Positions 1 to 7,157 of a stretch of DNA of 20,297 nucleotides are shown here, one piece after another. The stretch lies in assembly GCA_019423835.1 (NCBI GenBank), contig JAHZAR010000041.1, positions 1 to 20,297 on the forward strand, in the 5' to 3' direction. How positions within the stretch are numbered: position 1 is the first letter of the stretch; every line of letters begins with the position of its first letter. The position numbers and the translations under genes were made by a program. This stretch comes from Clostridiales bacterium. GTDB taxonomy: Bacteria > Bacillota > Clostridia > Lachnospirales > Lachnospiraceae. Under the pieces are notes generated by a model. It saw only the letters and a program-made list of their open reading frames with translations, did not search any database and had not been told where the DNA came from.

Positions 1-1856
1 ATCAGGATTCCCTCCCCCTGTCCCACAGCTATAAAATCCACCCTGCAGAGTTCCGTCTGTCTGCAGAGCAGAAACCCGATGAGGATCAAAATAGCTGCCG
101 TCGTCTTCAAGGGCTCTGTTCCGGCCCTCCAACGCTCATCCATTCCCTGTTTTGGTCCGGCTTTTTTTCCCTTGTCAGACCTTCCTGCGTCCTCCTGCTC
201 TTCCCTCAGCTGTTCAGCTGCCCGCCTGCCTCTCATGCCCGCCTGCCAGAGCAATAGGGCAAGCAGCAGATAATAGGCAGCCAGCCTCCAAAGCGCCGGC
301 CTTCCAAGTATCAGTGAATAGAAGGGCAGATTCTCCGCCGTCCGGCACAGCCATTCATAAAAGGCCAGAATAAAATGGCAGGTTCCCATGCTCCCCGCTG
401 CCAGCAGGCCAGACAGCCTCTCAGCAGCCGCTGGAAAGGAAAATACAGCGAAAAACTCAGCCGCAAGACCGAAGCAAAGTCCTGCAAGACCTGCCCCCAC
501 CACATAGGTCATAAGGGGGATCACAATAAAGTTCAAAAAAATCCCATAGACAGGATATTCGAAGAAATGCCAGAGAACAAGGGGACCGGTCACAAGCTGG
601 ATGGCAGCACTGACAGCAAACGTCCCTGTCCAGCCCCTCCTGCACCGGAAACTGTCGGTCAGCTCTCTTCCGGCCCAGCCAATGGCAAAGACAGCCCCGA
701 AGGAAAGCTGAAAGGCCGCCGTCATAATCACATAGGGCGACTGCAGCACAAGGAGCACTGCTGCCAGAGCCATGGCGGACAGCAGATCATAGGTTCTGCC
801 CATCCAGGCTGCCAGAAACGAACACCCCAGCATCAGGCAGGCCCTGAACACGGAAGGGCCAAATCCAGTCATCACCCCATAGCAGAACAGAAGCACTCCT
901 GCCCATAGCCCTGCCCATCCAAAGCCCATCCCCCACCGCCTCAAAGCCCGGTAAAAGCCCATCCCGATGAGGGAAACGTGAAGGCCGCTGACTGCAAGCA
1001 GATGGGCAATTCCGTTCTTCTGGTAAAGGTCAGAGATCTCCTCATCCATCCCCGTCTTATCTCCCAGCACAACAGCAGACAGAAGCCCTGCATCTTCCTC
1101 ACTGCAAAAGCGCCTGAATACTTCTTTTGCCCTCTCTCTGAACCGATACGTTCCTGCCTTCAGAGGGTCTGACCTCCCATCCAGCACCACTGCCCTCTCT
1201 GCGCTCATCCGGCAGCAGATGTCTCTTGAGCGATAGTAGAGGCGGTAATCAAACTCTCCCTCATTTCTGGCCGGTTCAAAGCTCTCCAGCTCGCCCTGAC
1301 AGGAAAGCTTCATTCCGGGAAGCAGCTGCCTTTCTCCTTTCTCTGACAGCCCGTCTTTCCAGGAAAGCTCTTCGGGCAGATAGACGATCAGCCGCCCCAG
1401 CCTGCAGCTCCTCCCCTCCTCTTCCCCTCCGACTGCTGCCAGGGCATTCACAAGCTCTGCAGAGCAGCTGCCGTTTTTTATCTGAACCCGGTCCACTGTT
1501 CCCGAAACTGAGGCTTCCAGGGTCAAAAATCCGGAGTTTCCCTCCTTCTTTATGATTTCCTCCTCCCCGGACGCCACAGCCATCCGCAAAAAACCGATAG
1601 CCACAGCAGAGGCCAGGAGGACAGCCCTTCTCGTGACCTCTTTTCCCGGACTCTCTCTGTCCCCTGATGCAAAACGCCCTCTTTTGCCGGCAGCCGGTCT
1701 GCCGTGCCGGAAAAGGGCGCAGTACAGGAAAGCTGCGGCCAGACAGGCCCCAAGACTCTTTCCTGCTATCTCCATTACCGCTCCCTGTAAGGCCAGATAA
1801 GCCCATGCCTCTCCAAGTACAATGGCTGCTGCTGTCCAAAGTAGCGGTCTCTTTAT
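1..1856 (-). CDS. comEC: ComEC/Rec2 DNA-uptake channel, C-terminus cut by window edge
   Basis: ComEC forms the inner-membrane channel that brings single-stranded DNA into the cell during transformation. The frame is open without a stop from 1856 to base 1, about 618 residues. It has a hydrophobic N-terminus (PLLWTAAAIVLGEAWAYLAL), a soluble DUF4131-like region, then the competence domain with the family motif HLLAVSGLHVSLIG (SGLH at about residues 290-293) and many membrane segments. The last visible residues, VDFIAVGQGEGIL, match the start of the C-terminal metallo-beta-lactamase-like domain (usual form DVGQGD), so roughly the last 200-250 residues lie outside the window. AGGAGG (1865-1870) sits 8 nt before an ATA codon (1854-1856), where ATG is expected; no NTG start occurs between the upstream in-frame TGA and this point. 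The first in-frame ATG (1773-1775) has a weaker GGGAG site and would drop the first membrane segment. The gene follows the GerMN gene by 35 nt, probably in the same operon. Confidence 0.9.
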   Translation of the reverse strand, partial: MKRPLLWTAAAIVLGEAWAYLALQGAVMEIAGKSLGACLAAAFLYCALFRHGRPAAGKRGRFASGDRESPGKEVTRRAVLLASAVAIGFLRMAVASGEEEIIKKEGNSGFLTLEASVSGTVDRVQIKNGSCSAELVNALAAVGGEEEGRSCRLGRLIVYLPEELSWKDGLSEKGERQLLPGMKLSCQGELESFEPARNEGEFDYRLYYRSRDICCRMSAERAVVLDGRSDPLKAGTYRFRERAKEVFRRFCSEEDAGLLSAVVLGDKTGMDEEISDLYQKNGIAHLLAVSGLHVSLIGMGFYRALRRWGMGFGWAGLWAGVLLFCYGVMTGFGPSVFRACLMLGCSFLAAWMGRTYDLLSAMALAAVLLVLQSPYVIMTAAFQLSFGAVFAIGWAGRELTDSFRCRRGWTGTFAVSAAIQLVTGPLVLWHFFEYPVYGIFLNFIVIPLMTYVVGAGLAGLCFGLAAEFFAVFSFPAAAERLSGLLAAGSMGTCHFILAFYEWLCRTAENLPFYSLILGRPALWRLAAYYLLLALLLWQAGMRGRRAAEQLREEQEDAGRSDKGKKAGPKQGMDERWRAGTEPLKTTAAILILIGFLLCRQTELCRVDFIAVGQGEGIL

Positions 1857-1891
1857 GTTCTTTTCCTCCTCTTTTCGCCGGTCAGCTCTCC

Positions 1892-2833
1892 TTACTGTCT
1901 CTGAATATACGACTCATCTCTCTCAAATGGCTCGTTCAGGGGAACCACGTCCCGGAACATGACATTCTGAGAGCCATCCACGATGATCTGAACCTTGTTA
2001 ACCGTCTGAAGCTCTGTAAGCGAGTTGACAATCGCATAGATCGGCAGCTTCTCCGAGGTTTTCATCGTTCCCGCCAGAAAGCTGCTGTCAAAATTAACAT
2101 AGCAGATATTCTCTGCCACAGACACATTTAAAACCTTTGTGTCCTTCGGGAGCACAGAATTCTTGTCATCATCCATGGGGCCTTCAATAAGCTGTTCCAC
2201 AATCAGGCGTTCCAGGGAGGTGGTCGCACTGTGGACCACTTCCCTGGTTTCCGGCACCAGAGCCGTGCCGTCTCCATTTGCAAAGTAGAGCGTCAGCTCC
2301 TCCTTCTCATAGGCATTAATATTGGAAACTCCCTCTATGAAATCGCTCTTCCCCATAACTCCCACCGGGTTTCCGTAGCTGTCCAGCCTTGGCTGCCCGG
2401 CACAGTTAATGCTGATAAACTCTATCCCCTCGGCCTGGGTCAGAGTCTTCGTAAAGGCTGCCCGGCACAGAATCTCTCTGACCGGCTCCATGGAATCATA
2501 ATCCTTGCTGAAATTCAGGTACAGGATATTGTCGCTTTTCGTAATATCCAGAAGCTGAACCCGGTCCGGCAGCACCGGCTGGTACTCCGAATCAGCCGGC
2601 GCTGCCAGAAGCTGTCCTGCCAGCTCCCCCACCCGCTGTTCCAGCTCTTTGGTTTCTGTCCTGTATTCGCAGGCATTCAGGCCGAGACCTGAGGAATCCA
2701 GATAATAGATCTGATATACCCCCTCCTCTCTCTCCCCTTCTTCCTTCTTCTCCTCCTTCCCGCAGCCCACAGACAGAACAGCCGCAAGAAGAAGGGCTGC
2801 GGCCAGAAACCGCCTCATCTTTCCTCTCTTCAT
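1892..2833 (-). CDS. Lipoprotein with two GerMN domains
   Basis: 313 residues. The N-terminus is a lipoprotein signal: basic MKRGKMRR, a hydrophobic stretch and a lipobox-like LSVGC with Cys24 as the lipid site, then a charged Lys/Glu linker. Two tandem GerMN-type repeats follow at roughly residues 66-147 and 206-292; the second has SLERLIVEQLIEGP...VLNVSVAENICYVNFDSSF and the first the parallel LLDITKSDNILYLNFSKDY. GerMN domains occur in the spore germination protein GerM and in actinobacterial LpqB; the exact biochemical role is not settled. The start at 2833 has AAGGAAGG six bases upstream; an ATG at residue 6 is an alternative. The gene starts 15 nt after the histidine kinase stop and precedes comEC, so it is probably the third gene of an operon. 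Placement outside the membrane next to a sensor kinase suggests, by inference, a role in tuning that kinase. Confidence 0.88.
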   Translation of the reverse strand: MKRGKMRRFLAAALLLAAVLSVGCGKEEKKEEGEREEGVYQIYYLDSSGLGLNACEYRTETKELEQRVGELAGQLLAAPADSEYQPVLPDRVQLLDITKSDNILYLNFSKDYDSMEPVREILCRAAFTKTLTQAEGIEFISINCAGQPRLDSYGNPVGVMGKSDFIEGVSNINAYEKEELTLYFANGDGTALVPETREVVHSATTSLERLIVEQLIEGPMDDDKNSVLPKDTKVLNVSVAENICYVNFDSSFLAGTMKTSEKLPIYAIVNSLTELQTVNKVQIIVDGSQNVMFRDVVPLNEPFERDESYIQRQ

Positions 2834-2848
2834 CTGACGCCTTCCTTT

Positions 2849-4303
2849 CTATGGAATGTAGTTGAGAGGAATCCGGACTGTAAATGTGGTTCCCTCTCCC
2901 TCTCTGCTCTGCAGCTTAATCGCTCCCTGGTGCATGAGGACAATACTTTTCGTGATGGCAAGTCCAAGACCGGTTCCTCCTGTCTCCCTGGATCTGGCCT
3001 TGTCTACCCGGTAGAACCGCTCGAACACGTGCTCCTGATCCTCCTGAGAGATGCCGATTCCGTTGTCAGAAACCTTCACATAGAAAAATTTGTGATCAGC
3101 ATCCAGAGTCACGTGAACCCAGCCCTCCTCGTGATTGTACTTCACCGCATTTTCCACCAGATTGCTGAGCGCCAGAGATAGCTTCACTTCATCCACATCA
3201 GCCGAAACCTCACGGATGCTTTCAAGCACCAGCTCAATATTCCGTTTTTTGGCAATCGGCCTGAGCCGCTTCAGGATCTGCTCCAGAAGCCCGTTAATAT
3301 TGATCTGCTCCACATTCAGCTCTGCATTTGATTTGTCTGCCTTCACAAGAGTCAGAAGATCATCAATAATCTTGCTCTCCCTGTCAATCTCGTCGGAGAT
3401 GTCAGAGAGAAATTCCCGGTAAAGCTCTGCCGGCACATCCTCCATGCCCATCAGGGAATCGGCCAGCACGCGGATCGATGTGATAGGAGTCTTCAGCTCA
3501 TGGGACACATTGGAAACAAATTCCTGCCTGGACTGATCCACTGCCTTCAGCTTTCGGAGAGTCTGGCTGACCGCCTCCGAGATCTCTTTTGTCTCCCTGT
3601 AGGTGTCCACCTGTATATCCTGCTCCAGATCTCCCTCTGCCACAGCGCCCATCACCTTTTTCAGCCGGATAAAAGGCTTCAGCAAGAGTCCGGCAGCCAG
3701 AAGTCCCAGCACAGCCACCACCCAGAGGACCACGATCAGAAAAAAGGTGATTTTTTCTGTCACCCGTGCTTCCAGAAGGTCGATGTTTTCTGTTGAGGCA
3801 GTCAGCAGCAGAACGCCCTCCGCCTCCTCCTTTTCCCCCTTCCCGGGTATGGGAAAGGCAAGTGAAAAATAATCCTTCTTTTTATTGTAACTGCTCTGGA
3901 CTTCCCCCGAGTAGGCTTTTAACACTTCCTCTGATATATTGATCTTTCCCTCCGCCAGCTTAAAGGTATCATTAATAATTTTAAAATTCCTGTCAATAAT
4001 AACAATTCTTCCATTAAACATCTCCGCTGTCACAGAAAGCTCTGTGTCAATAATCGGATTTTGAGCTGTGCTGCCTACATAGTCAGAACTGATCATCCTG
4101 TTGATCAGAATCAGGCATTTGTTCTGGGCATTGATCATCTGATCTTCCACAAGACTCTGGCGCATACTTCCTGCCAGCATTCTCGACTGGAGCATAAGCG
4201 GCAGAATGCTGAGAGCCAGAATGCAGACAGCCAGGGGGATCCGCATGCTGACTGCGTGGAACGGCCAGGCCCATTTCCCTGTCTTAAAAGCGCCTCCCCA
4301 CAT
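2849..4303 (-). CDS. Membrane sensor histidine kinase (HAMP-HisKA-HATPase)
   Basis: 484 residues. The order is: TM1 at about 22-40, an extracytoplasmic sensor region of about 145 residues, TM2 at about 186-208, a HAMP linker (about 209-260), HisKA with the phospho-acceptor motif SHELKTPITS (His268), and a complete HATPase_c domain: N box NLVENAVKYN (381-390), G1 DNGIGI (413-418), F box VFERFYRV and G2 GGTGLGLAI (442-450). All catalytic motifs are intact, so it should autophosphorylate. The architecture is that of PhoR/WalK/VanS-like kinases. The signal cannot be read from sequence. The ATG at 4303 directly follows the TAG of the DegV gene, with CTGGAG six bases upstream, so translation is probably coupled. 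There is no response regulator gene in the cluster; the partner must lie elsewhere. The downstream neighbour is a GerMN lipoprotein. Confidence 0.93.
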   Translation of the reverse strand: MWGGAFKTGKWAWPFHAVSMRIPLAVCILALSILPLMLQSRMLAGSMRQSLVEDQMINAQNKCLILINRMISSDYVGSTAQNPIIDTELSVTAEMFNGRIVIIDRNFKIINDTFKLAEGKINISEEVLKAYSGEVQSSYNKKKDYFSLAFPIPGKGEKEEAEGVLLLTASTENIDLLEARVTEKITFFLIVVLWVVAVLGLLAAGLLLKPFIRLKKVMGAVAEGDLEQDIQVDTYRETKEISEAVSQTLRKLKAVDQSRQEFVSNVSHELKTPITSIRVLADSLMGMEDVPAELYREFLSDISDEIDRESKIIDDLLTLVKADKSNAELNVEQININGLLEQILKRLRPIAKKRNIELVLESIREVSADVDEVKLSLALSNLVENAVKYNHEEGWVHVTLDADHKFFYVKVSDNGIGISQEDQEHVFERFYRVDKARSRETGGTGLGLAITKSIVLMHQGAIKLQSREGEGTTFTVRIPLNYIP

Positions 4304-5167
4304 CTATTTCTCCAGCCTCCCGGTCGCTGCAACAGCAAGCGCCCCTGGTCCAATATGGCAGGCGACACTGAGGGACAGGTGATCCACGTAGACATCTGCC
4401 TGGGGAAACAGCTCCTTCAGCTCGCCGCTCAGAGCCAGAGCTGCCTCGTCATTCTGCGTATGGGCAATTTCCAGGTGTGTATTCTGGCACAGCTCATCTC
4501 CCAGCCTCTCCTTTAAGTCCTTCTGAATGGCGGAGATCATGATGCTTTTTGCCTGCTTCATCGTCCTTGCCTTGGAAAATGCATCCAGCTTCTTTCCCAG
4601 GATAATAAGCACAGGCTTAATTTTCAGAAGCGTTCCCAGAGCCGCAGCCGTTGACGTGATCCGTCCTCCCTTTTTCAGGTATTTCAGAGTATCCACTGTA
4701 ATGTAAATGACAGAATTTCTCTGGTCCTCCTCCAGCCTTCTCTTGATCTCTGCCCCATCCGTTCCGGCTTCGGCAAGCTCCAGCGCATCCAGCACGGACT
4801 GCCTCTGTGTTACGGAGATCCTGTGATTGTCAACCACGTGTACCTTTCCGTTATAATCCTCAGCCAGCACCATCGCTGTCTGGCAGGCTCCCGAAAGTCC
4901 GCTGGACATTGGGATATGCACGATCTCATCCCAGGTTTTTAAAATCTCATCCCAGAGCTTCGTCACATCTTCCGGGGATGGCTGCGAAGTGCTTATATCA
5001 GCCCCTGCATTCAGTTTTTCATAAAACTCCTGCTGTGTCAGATCGATATCCTCAAAATAAGTTTTTCCATCAATCATAAAAGGCATGGGCAGCACATAGA
5101 TTCCCAGGCGTTCCGCCTGTCTCTGGGTAATTCCGCTGTTGCTGTCTGTCACAATCGCTGTTCTCAT
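4304..5167 (-). CDS. DegV family fatty-acid-binding protein (FakB-like)
   Basis: 287 residues, the usual DegV length. DegV/FakB proteins hold a fatty acid and present it to the kinase FakA for acyl-phosphate formation. Visible family signatures are AIVTDSNSGI near the N-terminus (residues 4-13), STSQPSP (59-65) that helps bind the carboxylate, MSSGLSG (87-93), KGGRI (165-169) and the C-terminal HIGPGALAV (270-278). No FakA/DAK gene is in the window, so the substrate and partner are inferred only from family. The start at 5167 has AGGAGG seven bases upstream. It appears to be the first gene of the degV-kinase-GerMN-comEC unit; a gpmI terminator lies upstream. I could not identify a convincing promoter in the 216-nt gap to gpmI (a weak TAGAAT-like -10 without a good -35). 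Confidence 0.93.
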   Translation of the reverse strand: MRTAIVTDSNSGITQRQAERLGIYVLPMPFMIDGKTYFEDIDLTQQEFYEKLNAGADISTSQPSPEDVTKLWDEILKTWDEIVHIPMSSGLSGACQTAMVLAEDYNGKVHVVDNHRISVTQRQSVLDALELAEAGTDGAEIKRRLEEDQRNSVIYITVDTLKYLKKGGRITSTAAALGTLLKIKPVLIILGKKLDAFSKARTMKQAKSIMISAIQKDLKERLGDELCQNTHLEIAHTQNDEAALALSGELKELFPQADVYVDHLSLSVACHIGPGALAVAATGRLEK

Positions 5168-5315
5168 CTTTCATCCTCCTGTCGGCAGCCCTGTTTCTTT
5201 CAAAAACGATGATTCCCGGCCCTCTGATCCTGTCCCTTCTGGCTGCGTTTGATCTATTCTATCGTATTTTTCTGTTAAAGGGAAGCACCACAGAGAAACT
5301 TTTCCCCTGCACGGC

Positions 5316-5365
5316 AAAAAGCTGATGGCCTTCTGCGCCGGTGTAACCGCAGAATCCATCAGCTT
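5316..5365 (-). terminator. Rho-independent terminator of gpmI
   Basis: Reading the minus strand just after the gpmI stop, a 10-bp perfect stem (5356-5365 with 5319-5328, AAGCTGATGG/CCATCAGCTT) extends inward by a second 6-bp stem (GCAGAA/TTCTGC) and is followed by TTTTT (5320-5316). It separates gpmI from the DegV operon. Confidence 0.9.
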
Positions 5366-5383
5366 CTTTGCTCCCTCACTTGT

Positions 5384-6928
5384 TTACTTTCTAATCAGAA
5401 GAGACTTTCCTGTCATCTCCTTTGGCTGTTCCATGCCCATCAGCTCAATCAGAGTCGGGGCAATATCCGCCAGGCATCCGCCCTCTCTCAGGCCATAGGA
5501 GGCATCCGCATTGACCAGAATGAACGGAACAGGATTTGTAGTGTGGGCAGTCCACGGTTTTCCGGTTTCCGGATCCACCATCACCTCAGCATTTCCGTGG
5601 TCAGCGCAGATGAACAGAACGCCTCCCATCTCCTTCACCGCATCCACCGTCTTTCCGACGCACTCATCCACTGCCTCAATAGCCCGGATGGCAGCTTCCT
5701 CCACGCCTGTGTGGCCAACCATATCAGGGTTTGCGAAGTTTACAATCACCACATCGTACTTTCCGGACTTGATCGCCTCTACCAGCTTCTCGCATACGAT
5801 CGGCGCGCTCATCTCCGGCTTTAAATCGTAGGTAGGAACTTCTTTCGGAGACGGAACCAGGATCCTGTCCTCTCCCTCATTGGGCTCCTCCACGCCTCCG
5901 TTGAAGAAGAAGGTAACATGGGCGTATTTCTCTGTCTCGGCAATCCTCGCCTGCGTCTTCCCGTGGGAGGCCAAAAACTCTCCGAAGGTATTTGTGATAA
6001 CCTCCTTCTTGAAGGCCACCAGCTTATTCTCAATGGTTTCATCGTAATCTGTAAAGCATACAAACACCAGATTAAGGCGTTTTCCCCGCTCAAAGCCTGT
6101 AAATGCCTCGTCGCAGAATGCCCTTGTAATCTGTCTTGCACGATCTGGACGGAAGTTATAGAAGATTACAGAGTCCCTGTCCTGAATCAGTCCCACCGGC
6201 CTGCCGTTCTCTGTGATCACGGTCGGGATCACAAACTCGTCAAACTTCTCATTGTCATAGGACTTCTGGATCGCCTCCTGTGCACTCTCCGCTTTGTTTC
6301 CCTCGCCCTTTGTCATGGCATCGTAGGCCAGTTTATTTCTGTCCCAGTTCTTATCACGGTCCATGGCATAGTAGCGGCCCATTACAGAGGCTACCTTTCC
6401 GACACCCAGCTCCTTCATCTTCTCCTCCAGCTCTGCCACAAAGCCTTTTCCGGATGCGGGAGGCGTGTCGCGGCCGTCCAGGAAGCAGTGAACAAATACC
6501 TTTTCAAGTCCATTTCTCTTAGCCAGCTCTAAAAGTCCGTAGATATGCCCATTGTGGCTGTGAACGCCTCCGTCTGACACAAGCCCGAACAGGTGGAGGG
6601 CAGAGTGGTTCTTTTTGCAGTTTTCGACTGCCTGCAGAAACTCCGGAATCTCGAAAAAGTCGCCGTCCTGAATGGATTTTGTGATTCTTGTAAGCTCCTG
6701 GTAGACAATGCGGCCGGCTCCCATATTCAGATGGCCAACCTCTGAATTTCCCATCTGTCCATCCGGAAGTCCCACTGCCATACCGCTGGCATAGCCCTTC
6801 ACAAACGGGCACTGGCTCTTTAACTGATCCATCACAGGTGTCCTGGCCTCACACACTGCGTTGTGCTCGCAGCTCTCATTCAATCCGTAACCGTCGAGAA
6901 TCATTAATACAGTTGGTTTTTTGCTCAT
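5384..6928 (-). CDS. gpmI: 2,3-bisphosphoglycerate-independent phosphoglycerate mutase
   Basis: 514 residues from ATG 6928, the typical iPGM length. It interconverts 3-phosphoglycerate and 2-phosphoglycerate in lower glycolysis using two Mn2+ ions and a phosphoserine intermediate. Visible features are TVLMILDGYGLN with the metal-binding Asp at the N-terminus, the catalytic Ser motif MGNSEVGHLN (phospho-Ser about residue 62), HSHNGH, FLDGRDTPP, the second-metal region FANPDMVGHTG and ADHGNAEVM near the C-terminus. AAGGAG stands 7 nt before the ATG; a GTG one codon upstream (6931) is possible but too close to the ribosome site. It is transcribed alone from the promoter at 7079-7107 and ends at a strong terminator. 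In related genomes gpmI usually follows tpiA directly; here it is about 4 kb away. Confidence 0.97.
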   Translation of the reverse strand: MSKKPTVLMILDGYGLNESCEHNAVCEARTPVMDQLKSQCPFVKGYASGMAVGLPDGQMGNSEVGHLNMGAGRIVYQELTRITKSIQDGDFFEIPEFLQAVENCKKNHSALHLFGLVSDGGVHSHNGHIYGLLELAKRNGLEKVFVHCFLDGRDTPPASGKGFVAELEEKMKELGVGKVASVMGRYYAMDRDKNWDRNKLAYDAMTKGEGNKAESAQEAIQKSYDNEKFDEFVIPTVITENGRPVGLIQDRDSVIFYNFRPDRARQITRAFCDEAFTGFERGKRLNLVFVCFTDYDETIENKLVAFKKEVITNTFGEFLASHGKTQARIAETEKYAHVTFFFNGGVEEPNEGEDRILVPSPKEVPTYDLKPEMSAPIVCEKLVEAIKSGKYDVVIVNFANPDMVGHTGVEEAAIRAIEAVDECVGKTVDAVKEMGGVLFICADHGNAEVMVDPETGKPWTAHTTNPVPFILVNADASYGLREGGCLADIAPTLIELMGMEQPKEMTGKSLLIRK

Positions 6929-7078
6929 CACTATTCTCCTTTAATATCTCTGCTGCCCCTGCCTCTGTCTATGTGCAGGACACAGCCGGCAGCAGTTCTC
7001 TCCATTCTCTCAGCAGGCGGCCTCCATCTCTCCATTGCCTCTTCCGGACTCTGAAACAGCTCCGCCTTTCAGCTCTTT

Positions 7079-7107
7079 ATTTTACATGATTTACCGTCAA
7101 GTTTCAA
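7079..7107 (-). promoter_or_regulatory. Promoter of gpmI
   Basis: On the minus strand TTGAAA (7107-7102), a 17-nt spacer and TAAAAT (7084-7079) form a sigma-A type promoter about 145 nt before the gpmI start. Just upstream lies an AT-rich inverted repeat, TGATAAA-TT-TTTATCA (7116-7131), that might be an operator. The 5' leader shows no riboswitch that I recognise. Confidence 0.7.
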
Positions 7108-7157
7108 TGGGGTAATGATAAATTTTTATCAAATTCATATGGATTCTGCTGATGTCT

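Noticed and set aside
375..908. A 177-residue plus-strand open frame
   Set aside because: It runs opposite to comEC, which is open across the whole stretch and has clear family motifs; the plus-strand protein is Pro/His/Lys-rich with no recognisable domain.
1276..1839. A 187-residue minus-strand open frame at the start of comEC
   Set aside because: It is in a different frame from the ComEC reading, is Arg/Gly/Cys-rich, and lacks any motif; the ComEC frame is continuous through it, so no frameshift is needed.
5918..6532. A 204-residue plus-strand open frame within gpmI
   Set aside because: It is antisense to a well-conserved enzyme gene, has no ribosome site and no recognisable domain.
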